From contig QAKZ01000038.1 in the NCBI GenBank assembly GCA_003150175.1, positions 1 through 51,039 of the forward strand: DNA of 51,039 nt, read 5' to 3'. Source of the DNA: Coriobacteriia bacterium. Lineage in GTDB: Bacteria > Actinomycetota > Coriobacteriia > Coriobacteriales > Atopobiaceae. Positions 42,162-50,626 of this stretch are shown here, piece by piece; position 1 is the stretch's first letter; each line of letters opens with the position of its first letter. A program made the position numbers and the translations under genes. Under the pieces are notes generated by a model. That model was not told where the DNA came from. It made no database searches and was given only the letters and a program-made list of their open reading frames with translations.

Positions 42162-43992
42162 CCTGGGCACCTCCCCTCTCTTGGGACTCGCAGATCTCGG
42201 CATAGACCGGGCATGTTCGCCTGAGCTCGTCGTGCGTGCCCAGGCCCACGACGCGGCCCTCGTCCAGGACCACGATCTGGTCGGCGTCGCGGATCGTGCT
42301 CACGCGCTGCGCGATGACGAGAACCGCGGCGTCGGCGAGCTCCGTCGCGAGCGCGTGGCGAAGGGCGGCGTCCGTCTTGTAGTCGAGGGCGCTGAAGGAG
42401 TCATCGAAAATATAGAGGTCGGCGCGGCGCACGAGCGCGCGGGCGATGGCCAGGCGCTGGCGCTGGCCGCCGCTGAAGTTCGTGCCGCCCTGCGCCACGC
42501 GCGAGGCGAGGCCGTAGGGCAGCTCGTGGACGAAGGCGCCCTGGGCGACGTCGACGGCATGCCAGAGTCGCGCGTCGTCGGCGACAGCGTCCCCGTAGCG
42601 GAGGTTGTCGGCGATCGTGCCGGAGAAGAGCCAGGCCTTCTGGGGCACGTACGCGATGCGGGAGCGGAGAAGCTCCTGCGGGACGTCGCGCACGTCAGCG
42701 CCGCCGAACTCGACCGCGCCGGAGGTCGCGTCGAGGAAGCGCAGCAGGAGCTTCGCGACGGTTGACTTGCCGGAGCCGGTGTTGCCGATGATCGCGGTGG
42801 TCTGGCCGCGGAGAAGCGCGAAGTCAAGGTCGCGCAGGGTGTCCTCGTCCGCGTCGTCGAAGCGCAGGCTCGCGTGGTCGAAGCGCGCCACCGCGGCGGG
42901 GGCGGCCTCGTCGCGCGAGGGCGCTTCCTGTCGGCCGGCGGCGGGCGCGTCCGCGATGCTCGGCTCGGCGTCGAGCACCTCCGCGGCGCGCCCGAGGCAC
43001 GCCAGCGCGCGCGGGACCTGGAGCAGCGCGAACTGCGCCATCATCATGAAGAACATGATGAGCATCGCGTACTCGAGCACGGCGCTGATCGAGCCGATGC
43101 CCATCGCGTGGGCGCCCACGCGCCCGGCGCCGAGCCAGAACACGAGCGCCTCGACCGCGTTCATGAGGAAGTACGTCATCGTGTCGGTCACGGAGAACAC
43201 GAGGTTCACGCGGATGGCGCGGCGGGCGTACTCCTCGAAGGTCTCGTCCATGCGGGCACGCTCGTAGGACTCCTTGCCGAACGCGCGGATCACGCGGACG
43301 CCGGTGATGGACTCGCGCAGCCGCGTGTTCATCCGGTCGATGAAGCCCTGCAGGATCACGAAGATAGGCGCCGACTTGGCGACCGCGACCGCGCTGACGG
43401 CCAGGCACGCCACCACGACGGCGAGGAGCGCCGCGCCCATGACGTGGTCGATCCCGAAGGCCATGATGACCGCGACGACGCTCGTCACGGGCGCGGGCCC
43501 CAGCATGACGAAGGTCATAAAAAGGGTCTGCTGGACGACGTTCGCGTCCGAAAGCGTGCGCGTGATCATCGAGCCCGTGCCGAAGCACGCGAAGTCCGAG
43601 CCGGAGAGCTCGAGGCTGTGCTCGTACACGGCCGTGCGCAGGTCGCGGCCCACGTTCGCGGCAAGTCGCGAGGCGAGCTTGTAGCTCACGATGCAGCCGC
43701 CCGACCCCAAGAACGAGGCCGCGAGCATCCGCGCGCCGTGCATGAGGACGGCCGAGGAGCCGGCGCCTGCGAGGATCGAGTTGAGGAGCGCCGCGAGCTC
43801 GGTCGGCACGAGGAGCATGCCCGTGATGTCGCAGAGCAGGCACGCGAGCGTGGCCGCGGCGAGTCCCTTGTACGGCGCGATCAAGCTGGCGAGAAGCGCC
43901 CACGCCGAGGTCTTCTGCGTCCCGCGCGCCGCGGGCCGGCGGGCGGCCTGCGATGAGGGCGCTGCCGCAGCCGTCTGTAACTTATCGCTCAT
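42154..43992 (-). CDS. ABC exporter half-transporter B (degenerate ATPase site)
   Basis: A 612-residue fusion of a six-TM domain and an ATPase domain. Walker A is IIGNTGSGKST, signature NFSGGQRQRLAIARAL, and Walker B LYIFDDSFSALD. The catalytic Glu after Walker B is Asp here, the usual asymmetry of heterodimeric exporters such as TM287/288, so this subunit probably forms the non-hydrolysing site. ATG 43990-43992 (MSDKLQTAAAA) overlaps the marR stop by 11 nt. A longer upstream frame is the marR region read out of frame. Confidence 0.9.
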   Translation of the reverse strand: MSDKLQTAAAAPSSQAARRPAARGTQKTSAWALLASLIAPYKGLAAATLACLLCDITGMLLVPTELAALLNSILAGAGSSAVLMHGARMLAASFLGSGGCIVSYKLASRLAANVGRDLRTAVYEHSLELSGSDFACFGTGSMITRTLSDANVVQQTLFMTFVMLGPAPVTSVVAVIMAFGIDHVMGAALLAVVVACLAVSAVAVAKSAPIFVILQGFIDRMNTRLRESITGVRVIRAFGKESYERARMDETFEEYARRAIRVNLVFSVTDTMTYFLMNAVEALVFWLGAGRVGAHAMGIGSISAVLEYAMLIMFFMMMAQFALLQVPRALACLGRAAEVLDAEPSIADAPAAGRQEAPSRDEAAPAAVARFDHASLRFDDADEDTLRDLDFALLRGQTTAIIGNTGSGKSTVAKLLLRFLDATSGAVEFGGADVRDVPQELLRSRIAYVPQKAWLFSGTIADNLRYGDAVADDARLWHAVDVAQGAFVHELPYGLASRVAQGGTNFSGGQRQRLAIARALVRRADLYIFDDSFSALDYKTDAALRHALATELADAAVLVIAQRVSTIRDADQIVVLDEGRVVGLGTHDELRRTCPVYAEICESQERGGAQDD

Positions 43993-44482
43993 CGTCTGCC
44001 CCCTTCGAGCGCGCGAGCTCGGCTTCCACGCCCTCGACGTACTTCTCGACCAGGCGGATGAGCTCCGCCTGCTCATCGGCGTCGAGCACGTCGAAGGCGC
44101 GTCGCTCGGCGGCGCAGGCGGGCGCGATCCTGCGGTCGGCGAAGGCTGTGCCCGCCTCGGTGAGCGCGACGGACTTGGACTTCTTGCTCCCCTCGCAGAA
44201 GGACATCTCCACAAGGCCCTTGGCCTCGAGCGAGCGGAGCGCGGAGTTGATGGTCTGCTTCGACGCGACGCAATCCTCGACGAGGCTGCGCACGGTCGCG
44301 GTACCGCCGCTGGCGTAGATGGCGTACATGACCCAGTACGCGGACTCAGAGAGCCCGCAGGTGTGTGCCATGTCGTAGTACAGGCGGTCCGTCTTTCGGT
44401 AGAGGCGGTCGAAGCTGCGGCTCCACGCCTCGAGCCCGACGAGGCCGTCGGCGTCGCGCGGGAGTTGGTTCTCTTGGTTCAT
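43982..44482 (-). CDS. MarR-family transcriptional regulator
   Basis: A 166-residue winged-helix repressor. Helices around YYDMAHTCGLSESAYWVMYAIY lead into the DNA-binding GGTATVRSLVEDCVASKQTINSALRSLEAKGLVEM, and the wing SFCEGSKKSKSVALTEAG follows. It probably represses its own operon with the two ABC genes and is released by a ligand exported by them (family inference). ATG 44480-44482 has only a weak ribosome binding site. The promoter TTGCTT-16-TAAACT upstream overlaps a palindrome. Confidence 0.9.
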   Translation of the reverse strand: MNQENQLPRDADGLVGLEAWSRSFDRLYRKTDRLYYDMAHTCGLSESAYWVMYAIYASGGTATVRSLVEDCVASKQTINSALRSLEAKGLVEMSFCEGSKKSKSVALTEAGTAFADRRIAPACAAERRAFDVLDADEQAELIRLVEKYVEGVEAELARSKGADDER

Positions 44483-44507
44483 CGGTGGGGTTGCTTTCGT
44501 CCGTGTT

Positions 44508-44534
44508 CGTACTTTCTTGACTAAGTTTAGTACG
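44508..44534. promoter_or_regulatory. marR promoter/operator
   Basis: Nested dyads: CGTACT (44508-44513) with AGTACG (44529-44534), and the 12-bp ACTAAGTTTAGT (44520-44531). The minus-strand -10 TAAACT (44524-44529) lies inside, and its -35 TTGCTT is 16 nt upstream. This is a fitting site for MarR autorepression. Confidence 0.65.
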
Positions 44535-44685
44535 AGTTCGGATTAAAGCAAACGGCATCCGCCGTGGGCCGCCCTCCGCGCCCCTGCGCATGGCGCGGAG
44601 TCGGGGCGGGTCGCCGACAGCCCAGGGCACGCAGGCCCGCCAAGGCGTAGAATCTCGGCGGAACCCAATCTGGAGGCGATCGTAC

Positions 44686-45888
44686 ATGACCGAGAAGATC
44701 GACGAGGAGTACGCGTGGCGGCTCGCCGCTGAGCTCGTGCGCATCGAGAGCACCGACCCCGGTGTCTACGAGGGAGAAATCGAGCAGCACATAAAGTCGC
44801 TGGTGGAACAGCGTGTTTCGAGCCTTCCGCAGTGGCTCGTGGACGCGGTCGAGGTGAGGGAGCTCGAGGCGCTGCCCGGCCGTCGCGACCTCATGGTGCG
44901 CCTGGCCGGCACAGGCGAGGAGCCCGCGCTCGTGTACTCCTGCCACATGGACACCGTCACCATCGGCGACGGCTGGTCCGAGGAGACCCCTGCGCTCGGC
45001 GCGCGCGTCGTGGGCGACAAGCTCTACGGTCGCGGCGCCTGCGACATGAAGAGCGGCCTGGCCTGCGCGCTGACCGCGTTCTTCTCGCTGCTCGACGAGG
45101 TCGCCGGCCGCGGGGAGCTGCCGCGCCGAGGCTTCGCGCTGCTTCTCTCCGTCGATGAGGAGGACTTCATGCGCGGCGTCGAGGCGGCCATCCGCGAAGG
45201 TTGGGTCGGCGCCGACGAGTGGGTCGTCGACACCGAGCCCACCGATGGCCAGATCCAGGTCGCGCACAAGGGGCGCACCTGGTTCGAAGTCACGATGACG
45301 GGGCAGACGGCGCACGCGAGCCAGCCGTGGAAGGGCGCCGATGCCGTGGCCGCGATGGCCGAGGTCGTCTGCGAGCTGCGCCGCTGGTGCGAGGCGCTGC
45401 CGGAGCACGAGGAGCTCGGGCGCTCGACCGTCACTTTCGGGCAGATCGAGGGCGGCTATCGCCCCTACGTCGTGCCGGACTCCTGCAAGCTGTGGATCGA
45501 CATGCGCCTCGTTCCGCCCGCTTCCACCGCGTCCGCCCGCGCCGCAGTCGAGGCGGCCATCGCAGCGGCCGAGAAACGCGTGCCCGGCAACCACGGCAGC
45601 TACGAGGTCACGGGCGACCGCCCGCCCATCGAGCGCGACCCCGCCTCTCCTCTGCTCGCCGCGCTGCGCGCTGCCGCAGACGCCGAGGGCGCGCCTGCCG
45701 AGGTGGGCTTCTTCACCGGCTACACCGACACCGCCGTCATCGCCGGTACCTGCGGAAACCATAACTGCATGAGCTATGGCCCCGGCTCGCTCGCTCTCGC
45801 GCACAAGCCGAACGAGTACGTCCCGCGCGCCGACGTCCTCCGCGTCCAGCGCGTCCTCACGCGCCTCGCGAAGGACACCTGCCTCTAA
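44686..45888 (+). CDS. M20-family metallopeptidase (ArgE/DapE/CPG2 type)
   Basis: A 400-residue zinc hydrolase that removes acyl groups or cleaves small peptides. Metal and catalytic motifs: SCHMDTVT, YGRGACDMKSG, SVDEEDF (catalytic Glu-Glu), DTEPTD and a C-terminal ALAHKPNEYV His. The lid/dimerisation domain starts at HKGRTWFEVTMTGQTAHASQP, where the conserved His is visible. ATG 44686 (MTEKIDEEYAW) has GGAGGCG upstream. A 32-residue in-frame extension lacks a ribosome binding site. Exact substrate unknown; it resembles YgeY-type or acetylornithine deacetylase-like enzymes. Monocistronic. Confidence 0.9.
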   Translation: MTEKIDEEYAWRLAAELVRIESTDPGVYEGEIEQHIKSLVEQRVSSLPQWLVDAVEVRELEALPGRRDLMVRLAGTGEEPALVYSCHMDTVTIGDGWSEETPALGARVVGDKLYGRGACDMKSGLACALTAFFSLLDEVAGRGELPRRGFALLLSVDEEDFMRGVEAAIREGWVGADEWVVDTEPTDGQIQVAHKGRTWFEVTMTGQTAHASQPWKGADAVAAMAEVVCELRRWCEALPEHEELGRSTVTFGQIEGGYRPYVVPDSCKLWIDMRLVPPASTASARAAVEAAIAAAEKRVPGNHGSYEVTGDRPPIERDPASPLLAALRAAADAEGAPAEVGFFTGYTDTAVIAGTCGNHNCMSYGPGSLALAHKPNEYVPRADVLRVQRVLTRLAKDTCL

Positions 45889-45894
45889 CCCTGA

Positions 45895-45919
45895 GCCGCC
45901 ACCAACACTGGGTGGCGGC
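45895..45919. terminator. Hairpin between the M20 peptidase and aroG genes
   Basis: GCCGCCACC (45895-45903) pairs perfectly with GGTGGCGGC (45911-45919) between convergent genes. No T tract follows on either strand. Confidence 0.5.
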
Positions 45920-45933
45920 GAGAGAAGAGGGCG

Positions 45934-46962
45934 CTAGAGGGCGTCGGCGATGTCGCGGACGAGGCGGGCGGTCTTGTCCCAGCCGAGGCAGGCGTCGGTG
46001 ATCGACTTGCCGTAGACGCCGCCGTCGACGGGCTGGTTGCCGTCCTCGAGGTAGCTCTCGACCATAAAGCCCTTGACCATGCGGCGCACAAGGTCGTTGC
46101 GCTTGCAGCTCTCGAGCACCTCTTTGCAAATGCGCGGCTGCTCAAGGGGCCTTTTTCCGGAGTTGTCGTGGTTGCAGTCGATGATCGCGGAGGGATTGGC
46201 GAAGTCGGCGTCGAGGTAGCGGCCGGCCAGGCGCTCGAGGTGCTCATAATGGTAGTTCGGGTAGTTGCGCCCATCGAGGCCGATGTAGCCGCGCAGCACG
46301 GCGTGCGCGAGCGGGTTGCCGTCGCACTCGACCTCCCAGCCGCGGTAGATGAAGCTCTGGCGCGCCTGCGCCGCGTAGATCGAGTTGAGCATGACGGTCA
46401 TGGAGCCGGCGGTCGGGTTCTTCATGCCCACGGGCACGCTGATGCCGGCGGCCACAAGGCGGTGCTCCTGGTTCTCGACGGAGCGCGCGCCCACGGCGAC
46501 GTAGCTCAGAACATCGACGAGGTACTGGTAGTTCGTGGGATAGAGCATCTCGTCCGCGGTAAAGAAGCCCGTCTCCTCGATCACGCGCAGGTGCATGCGG
46601 CGCACGGCCTTCACGCCCTCGAGCAGGTCGGCCGGCGCCTCCGGGTCGGGGTTGTGGAGGAGCCCCTTGTACCCCGTGCCCTTGGTGCGGGGCTTGTTCG
46701 TGTACACGCGCGGGATGACGATGAGCTTGTCGCGGACCTCGTCGGCCACGCTGGCCAGGCGGTTCATGTAGTCGAGCACGGAGTCCTCGCGGTCGGCCGA
46801 GCACGGCCCGATGATCAACAGGCGCCGGTCGTCCTCGCCGCGCATGACGGCGGCGACCTCGGCGTCGAAGGCGGCCTTGCGCTCGGAGAGCTCGGCAGAG
46901 AGTGGCAGCTCCTCGCGGACCTCCTTGGCCATGGGCAGGTGGCGCTTGAAGTTCATCGACAT
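45934..46962 (-). CDS. 3-deoxy-7-phosphoheptulonate synthase (DAHP synthase, class I)
   Basis: First step of the shikimate pathway: phosphoenolpyruvate plus erythrose-4-phosphate. The 342 residues match AroF/AroG/AroH-type enzymes: LLIIGPCSADREDSVLDY, PRVYTNKPRTKGTGYKGL, GARSVENQEHR, VGMKNPTAGS, IIDCNHDNSGK and a GFMVESYLEDGNQP stretch. Metal ligands Cys, His, Glu and Asp are all visible. ATG 46960-46962 has GGAGGAGT upstream. Which aromatic amino acid inhibits it cannot be decided here. No leader peptide or T-box was seen. Confidence 0.94.
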   Translation of the reverse strand: MSMNFKRHLPMAKEVREELPLSAELSERKAAFDAEVAAVMRGEDDRRLLIIGPCSADREDSVLDYMNRLASVADEVRDKLIVIPRVYTNKPRTKGTGYKGLLHNPDPEAPADLLEGVKAVRRMHLRVIEETGFFTADEMLYPTNYQYLVDVLSYVAVGARSVENQEHRLVAAGISVPVGMKNPTAGSMTVMLNSIYAAQARQSFIYRGWEVECDGNPLAHAVLRGYIGLDGRNYPNYHYEHLERLAGRYLDADFANPSAIIDCNHDNSGKRPLEQPRICKEVLESCKRNDLVRRMVKGFMVESYLEDGNQPVDGGVYGKSITDACLGWDKTARLVRDIADAL

Positions 46963-47080
46963 GCGGGTACTCCTCCACTCGTGATTTCAGCGTTAGACAT
47001 TATCGGGGGTCGCGGGCGCACGGGCAACGCAGAAGGCTAACATTGGGACCGTATGTAACAAAGACGAGACAGGAGGAACC

Positions 47081-48556
47081 ATGTCCTGCACCACGATCCT
47101 AGTGGGAAAGAACGCGAGCTTCGACGGCTCGACCATCATCGCCCGCAACGAGGACTGCCCGAGCGGCGAGTTCTGCGAGAAGCGCTTCTCGGTGAGCAAT
47201 GCTGCGGGCAAGAAGACCTACAAGAGCGTCATCGGCCACCTCGAGGTGCCGCTGCCCGACGGCGGCGGGCGCTACACCTGTATGCCCAACGCCGACCTCA
47301 AGGAGGGCCTGTGGGAGGCCGCGGGCGTGAACGCCCATAACGTCGCCATGACGGCCACCGAGACCCTGACCACCAACGAGCGCGTGCTCGCGGCCGACCC
47401 CCTCGTGGCCTACAAGGCAGCCGTCGGCGAGCCCGGCCAGGACGGCTACGAGGCCGAACAGGTGGGCGGCATCGGCGAGGAGGACATGGTCACCCTCGTC
47501 CTCCCCTACGCCACGAGCGCCCGCGACGGCGTCCTGCGCCTGGGCGCTCTCCTTGAGCGCTACGGCACCTACGAGATGAACGGCATCGCGTTCTCCGACG
47601 TCGACGAGATCTGGTGGCTCGAGACCGTGGGCGGCCACCACTGGATCGCCCGCCGCGTGCCGGACGACTGCTACGTCACGATGCCCAACCAGCTCGGCCT
47701 CGACTCCTTCGACCTGGACGATGCCCTCGGCGAGGGCCGCGAGCACCTGTGCTCCCCCGACCTTCGCGAGTTCATCCAGAAGAACCACCTCGACCTCAGC
47801 CTCGACGGCGAGCTCAACCCGCGCGACGCCTTCGGCAGCCGCTCAGACGCCGACCACGTGTACAACACTCCGCGCGCCTGGGACATGCAGCGCTGGCTCA
47901 ACCCGTCCGCCGGCCCCTGGGAGACCGCGGCGGCGCACGAGGAGTTCGGCCCCGAGTCCGACCGCCTGCCGTGGTGCCGCGTGCCTGAGCGCAAGATTAC
48001 CATCGAGGACGTCAAGTACGTGCTCAGCCTCCACTACCAGGGCACGGTCTACGACCCCTACGGCCACATCGGCACCCCGGCGACGCGCGGTCTCTACCGC
48101 CCCATCGGCATCAACCGCAACTGCCAGCTCGCCGTCCTGCAGATCCGCCCCTACGTCGACGAGAAGCGCCGCGCGCTGCAGTGGATCGCGCTCGGCAGCA
48201 ACGCGTTCAACGCGCTCGTGCCCTTCTTCACGCAGGTGGACGAGGTGCCGGCGTACGTCTCGTCGACGCCCAGGACCGTGACGACCGACAGCTTCTACTG
48301 GGCGAACCGCCTCATCGGCGCCATGGCCGACGCGAGCTACTCCGCCTGCCTGCCGCACGTCGAGCGCTATCAAGAGAAGCTCCAGAGCGAGGCCACGCGC
48401 CTCGTGCACGAGTGCGACGAGGCCGCGGGCGACCCGGCGGCGGCCAACCAGGCCATCGCCGACGCCGCGCGCAAGCGCACCGACTGCCTGCTCGGCCACG
48501 TGCTCTTTGCCCGCAGCGCCGAGATGCGCAACGGCTTCTCGCGCAGCGACAACTAG
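47081..48556 (+). CDS. C69-family dipeptidase (PepD-like)
   Basis: N-terminal nucleophile (Ntn) peptidase of 491 residues that cleaves dipeptides. It starts MSCTTILVGKNASFDGSTII, where Cys3 is the predicted nucleophile exposed by processing. RNEDCPSGE, the AMTATETLTTN-like NVAMTATETLTT and EEDMVTLVLPYA segments are typical of the family. No signal peptide was seen, so it is probably cytoplasmic. ATG 47081 has a strong AGGAGG upstream. It is divergent from aroG and monocistronic, with a perfect hairpin downstream. Confidence 0.92.
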   Translation: MSCTTILVGKNASFDGSTIIARNEDCPSGEFCEKRFSVSNAAGKKTYKSVIGHLEVPLPDGGGRYTCMPNADLKEGLWEAAGVNAHNVAMTATETLTTNERVLAADPLVAYKAAVGEPGQDGYEAEQVGGIGEEDMVTLVLPYATSARDGVLRLGALLERYGTYEMNGIAFSDVDEIWWLETVGGHHWIARRVPDDCYVTMPNQLGLDSFDLDDALGEGREHLCSPDLREFIQKNHLDLSLDGELNPRDAFGSRSDADHVYNTPRAWDMQRWLNPSAGPWETAAAHEEFGPESDRLPWCRVPERKITIEDVKYVLSLHYQGTVYDPYGHIGTPATRGLYRPIGINRNCQLAVLQIRPYVDEKRRALQWIALGSNAFNALVPFFTQVDEVPAYVSSTPRTVTTDSFYWANRLIGAMADASYSACLPHVERYQEKLQSEATRLVHECDEAAGDPAAANQAIADAARKRTDCLLGHVLFARSAEMRNGFSRSDN

Positions 48557-48612
48557 TCCTGCGGGCAGCCCCCCGCGACCGTCGTCGGACGCCCATCGCA
48601 GAGACGACGAGA

Positions 48613-48646
48613 AAGCGCGCCCCCTCCATAAGGAAGGGGCGCGCTT
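48613..48646. terminator. Terminator of the C69 dipeptidase gene
   Basis: AAGCGCGCCCC (48613-48623) pairs with GGGGCGCGCTT (48636-48646), 57 nt after the stop. It lies between convergent genes and probably works both ways. Confidence 0.75.
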
Positions 48647-48686
48647 ATCGTTCAATCCGCAGCCGGTGCCAAGCGTCGTTCGTAGG

Positions 48687-49130
48687 CTACTCGGCGTCGT
48701 CCTCCTCGTCCTCGTCGGGCTTCTCGCCTGCGAGCGAGAGGCCGTAGAACAGGCCAAACAGCAGGAAGAGCACGGGGATCGCCATAGCGGCAAGGAGGAC
48801 CACCGCGAAGGCGGTCGCCGCGCCGGACGGCAGCACGGGAATCATGAACGGCGAGAGCATGAACGCGACGGCCGGCACGACGCCGAGGACGCGCCAAGCG
48901 ATGCGCATTCCGTGGCCGAGCTTGAGGTCGAACTTATGGACGAGCGATGTGGTCAGGAGCGCGGCGATGGAGAACGCGCCGACCGGCTTGGCGAATACAG
49001 CCATCGTGAGCAGGGCGATGTTGTCGCCGAAGTCCCCGCCAACCGACGCCGACCAGGCCAAAAACACGACGCAGATCGCCGAGATGACGCCCCACACGGC
49101 GGCGTTGGCGATGAACGTGGATCTCTTCAT
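48687..49130 (-). CDS. Small integral membrane protein, unknown function
   Basis: A 147-residue protein with four predicted TM helices (about 7-27, 37-60, 78-102, 108-135). It ends in a very acidic tail (EKPDEDEEDDAE). MKRSTFIANAAVWGVISAIC is the N-terminus. ATG 49128-49130 has GAGGAG 7 nt upstream, preferred over an ATG six codons earlier. No family was recognised. Divergent from the hemolysin III gene. Confidence 0.75.
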   Translation of the reverse strand: MKRSTFIANAAVWGVISAICVVFLAWSASVGGDFGDNIALLTMAVFAKPVGAFSIAALLTTSLVHKFDLKLGHGMRIAWRVLGVVPAVAFMLSPFMIPVLPSGAATAFAVVLLAAMAIPVLFLLFGLFYGLSLAGEKPDEDEEDDAE

Positions 49131-49228
49131 AACATGACTCCTCAACATCTATGGGGTATGCTCGTTTAGCAAGAACACAGTATAAACCCGAGCGGCGGGC
49201 GCCGCTTTTACCCGAGGACGGTATTGCG

Positions 49229-49879
49229 ATGGAGAACACAAAGGCGAAGCGCAGGTACACGGTCGGCGAGGAGGTCGCGAACTCGGTGAGCCACGGCGTG
49301 GGGGCGCTGCTCTCCATCGCCGCGCTCGTACTGCTCATCGTGCGCGCCGTCAGCCACGGCGGCGGCGTGAGGCTCGCCGCGGCGCTGCTCATGGGCATCG
49401 GCCTTCTGGTCGAGTACCTCTTCTCGACGCTCTACCACGCGATCGCGCCCGAGAAAGCCAAGCGCGTGTTCCGCGTGCTCGACCACTGCGGCATCTACCT
49501 GCTCATCGCCGGCAGCTACGCGCCGTTCGCGCTCGTCGCGCTCGCCGACCGCGGGGGCATCGCGCTCGGCATCGCCGTGTGGGCCGTCGCCATCGTGGGC
49601 ATCGTCGCCGAGTGCTTCCTGCGCGAGAAGCAGCCCAAATGGCTCACCGCGCTCATCTACGTGATCCTCGGCTGGGCGGTCGTCTTCCACATCGTCGACC
49701 TCTATCAGGTGCTGCCCGCGCCCGCGTTCTGGCTCCTTCTGGCGGGCGGCATCAGCTACACCGTCGGAGCGCTCTTCTACATCCCCAAGAACGTCCGCTA
49801 CCTGCACTTCATTTTCCATCTCTTCACCCTGGCCGGCAGCGTCTGCATCACCCTCTCGGCCCTCCTCTTCGTCCTCTAG
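49229..49879 (+). CDS. Hemolysin III / YqfA family membrane protein (PAQR-like)
   Basis: A 216-residue seven-TM protein. The N-terminal GEEVANSVSHGVGALLSIAA and FSTLYHAI have the Ser and His positions of the family. DHCGIYLLIAGSYAPF is the core signature, and C-terminal HFIFHLFTLAG gives the His pair that binds zinc in PAQR-type hydrolases. ATG 49229 has GAGGACGG upstream. Despite the name, a lipid-modifying or membrane-homeostasis role is more likely than haemolysis. Confidence 0.9.
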   Translation: MENTKAKRRYTVGEEVANSVSHGVGALLSIAALVLLIVRAVSHGGGVRLAAALLMGIGLLVEYLFSTLYHAIAPEKAKRVFRVLDHCGIYLLIAGSYAPFALVALADRGGIALGIAVWAVAIVGIVAECFLREKQPKWLTALIYVILGWAVVFHIVDLYQVLPAPAFWLLLAGGISYTVGALFYIPKNVRYLHFIFHLFTLAGSVCITLSALLFVL

Positions 49880-49899
49880 GACTAACAACAAGCACCAAC

Positions 49900-49931
49900 A
49901 AAGAAGCCCCGGAACACTCCGGGGCTTCTTT
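49900..49931 (+). terminator. Terminator of the hemolysin III gene
   Basis: AAAGAAGCCCCGGA (49900-49913) pairs perfectly with TCCGGGGCTTCTTT (49918-49931), 20 nt after the stop. It can act on both strands. Confidence 0.92.
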
Positions 49932-50011
49932 CATATTGCTCTTAAATTCACTTAAGCAGCCACAAGCATGGTTGACCGACAAGGGCGTCGCCATCCACGA
50001 AGCCTCGGCAA

Positions 50012-50458
50012 TTACGCTTTGACCTCGAACTTCTCGTGGCACTTCGGGCACGTCACGCGGAGCCTGCCCTTGCCGCGCGGCACGCGGACCTTCTGGCCGC
50101 AGTGGGTGCACTTGACGTGCTTGTACTGCTTGGCCTCGGCCGCGGCGGCTTTGGGGTTCTGCAGCCACGGGCGGGCGGGCCCGATGGCCTTGAGGAAGGC
50201 GGCGTTCTCGCGCGAGCGCGAGCCGAGGTTCTTCGACTGGATGCGGAAGCCGGCGTAGACGATCAGCGCGAGCGCGAGCCAGCCGAGCCAGCCGGCGTGC
50301 GCGAAGATGTTGATGATGACGAGCAGCAGCGCCAGGTAGACGCAGGCCATGGCAAGGTCATCAGGGCCTTGGCGACCGCGGAGCCACTGGGCGGCCTGGC
50401 GCTCGGCCTCGGCCCTCTTGGCGTTCCAATCGGTCTTCGGCTTGTTTTGGTCGGACAT
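50012..50458 (-). CDS. Zinc-ribbon membrane protein, unknown function
   Basis: A 148-residue protein. A charged, Arg/Glu-rich N-terminus (1-32) precedes two TM helices at about 36-72 (MACVYLALLLVIINIFAH, WLGWLALALIVYAGF). The C-terminus has a four-Cys zinc ribbon, KCTHCGQKVRVPRGKGRLRV then TCPKCHEKFEV. ATG 50456-50458 has AAAGGA 8 nt upstream. Proteins of this layout are common in Coriobacteriia but uncharacterised. Confidence 0.82.
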   Translation of the reverse strand: MSDQNKPKTDWNAKRAEAERQAAQWLRGRQGPDDLAMACVYLALLLVIINIFAHAGWLGWLALALIVYAGFRIQSKNLGSRSRENAAFLKAIGPARPWLQNPKAAAAEAKQYKHVKCTHCGQKVRVPRGKGRLRVTCPKCHEKFEVKA

Positions 50459-50561
50459 AAGGAAGGTCCTTTCGAACTTACGGTTCCGAAACGCACATCG
50501 CTTCTTCTACCCAAAGCTGAAGCTGGAATTCGCTCTCGGGGCCGAATCCCCGGGAACATAA

Positions 50562-50587
50562 AGGAGCCGCCCCGAGGGACGGCTCCT
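50562..50587 (-). terminator. rpsA terminator
   Basis: AGGAGCCG (50562-50569) pairs with CGGCTCCT (50580-50587), with inner CCC/GGG, about 40 nt past the rpsA stop. A short TTTATG follows on the minus strand. Confidence 0.65.
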
Positions 50588-50626
50588 CCAGTGCTCGATG
50601 AAGCGACGCTGGGCGCGACGGGGAGC

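Noticed and set aside
42154..44214. Longer N-terminus of ABC half-transporter B
   Set aside because: The extra 74 residues are marR DNA in another frame. MSDKLQ at 43992 fits the gene overlap.
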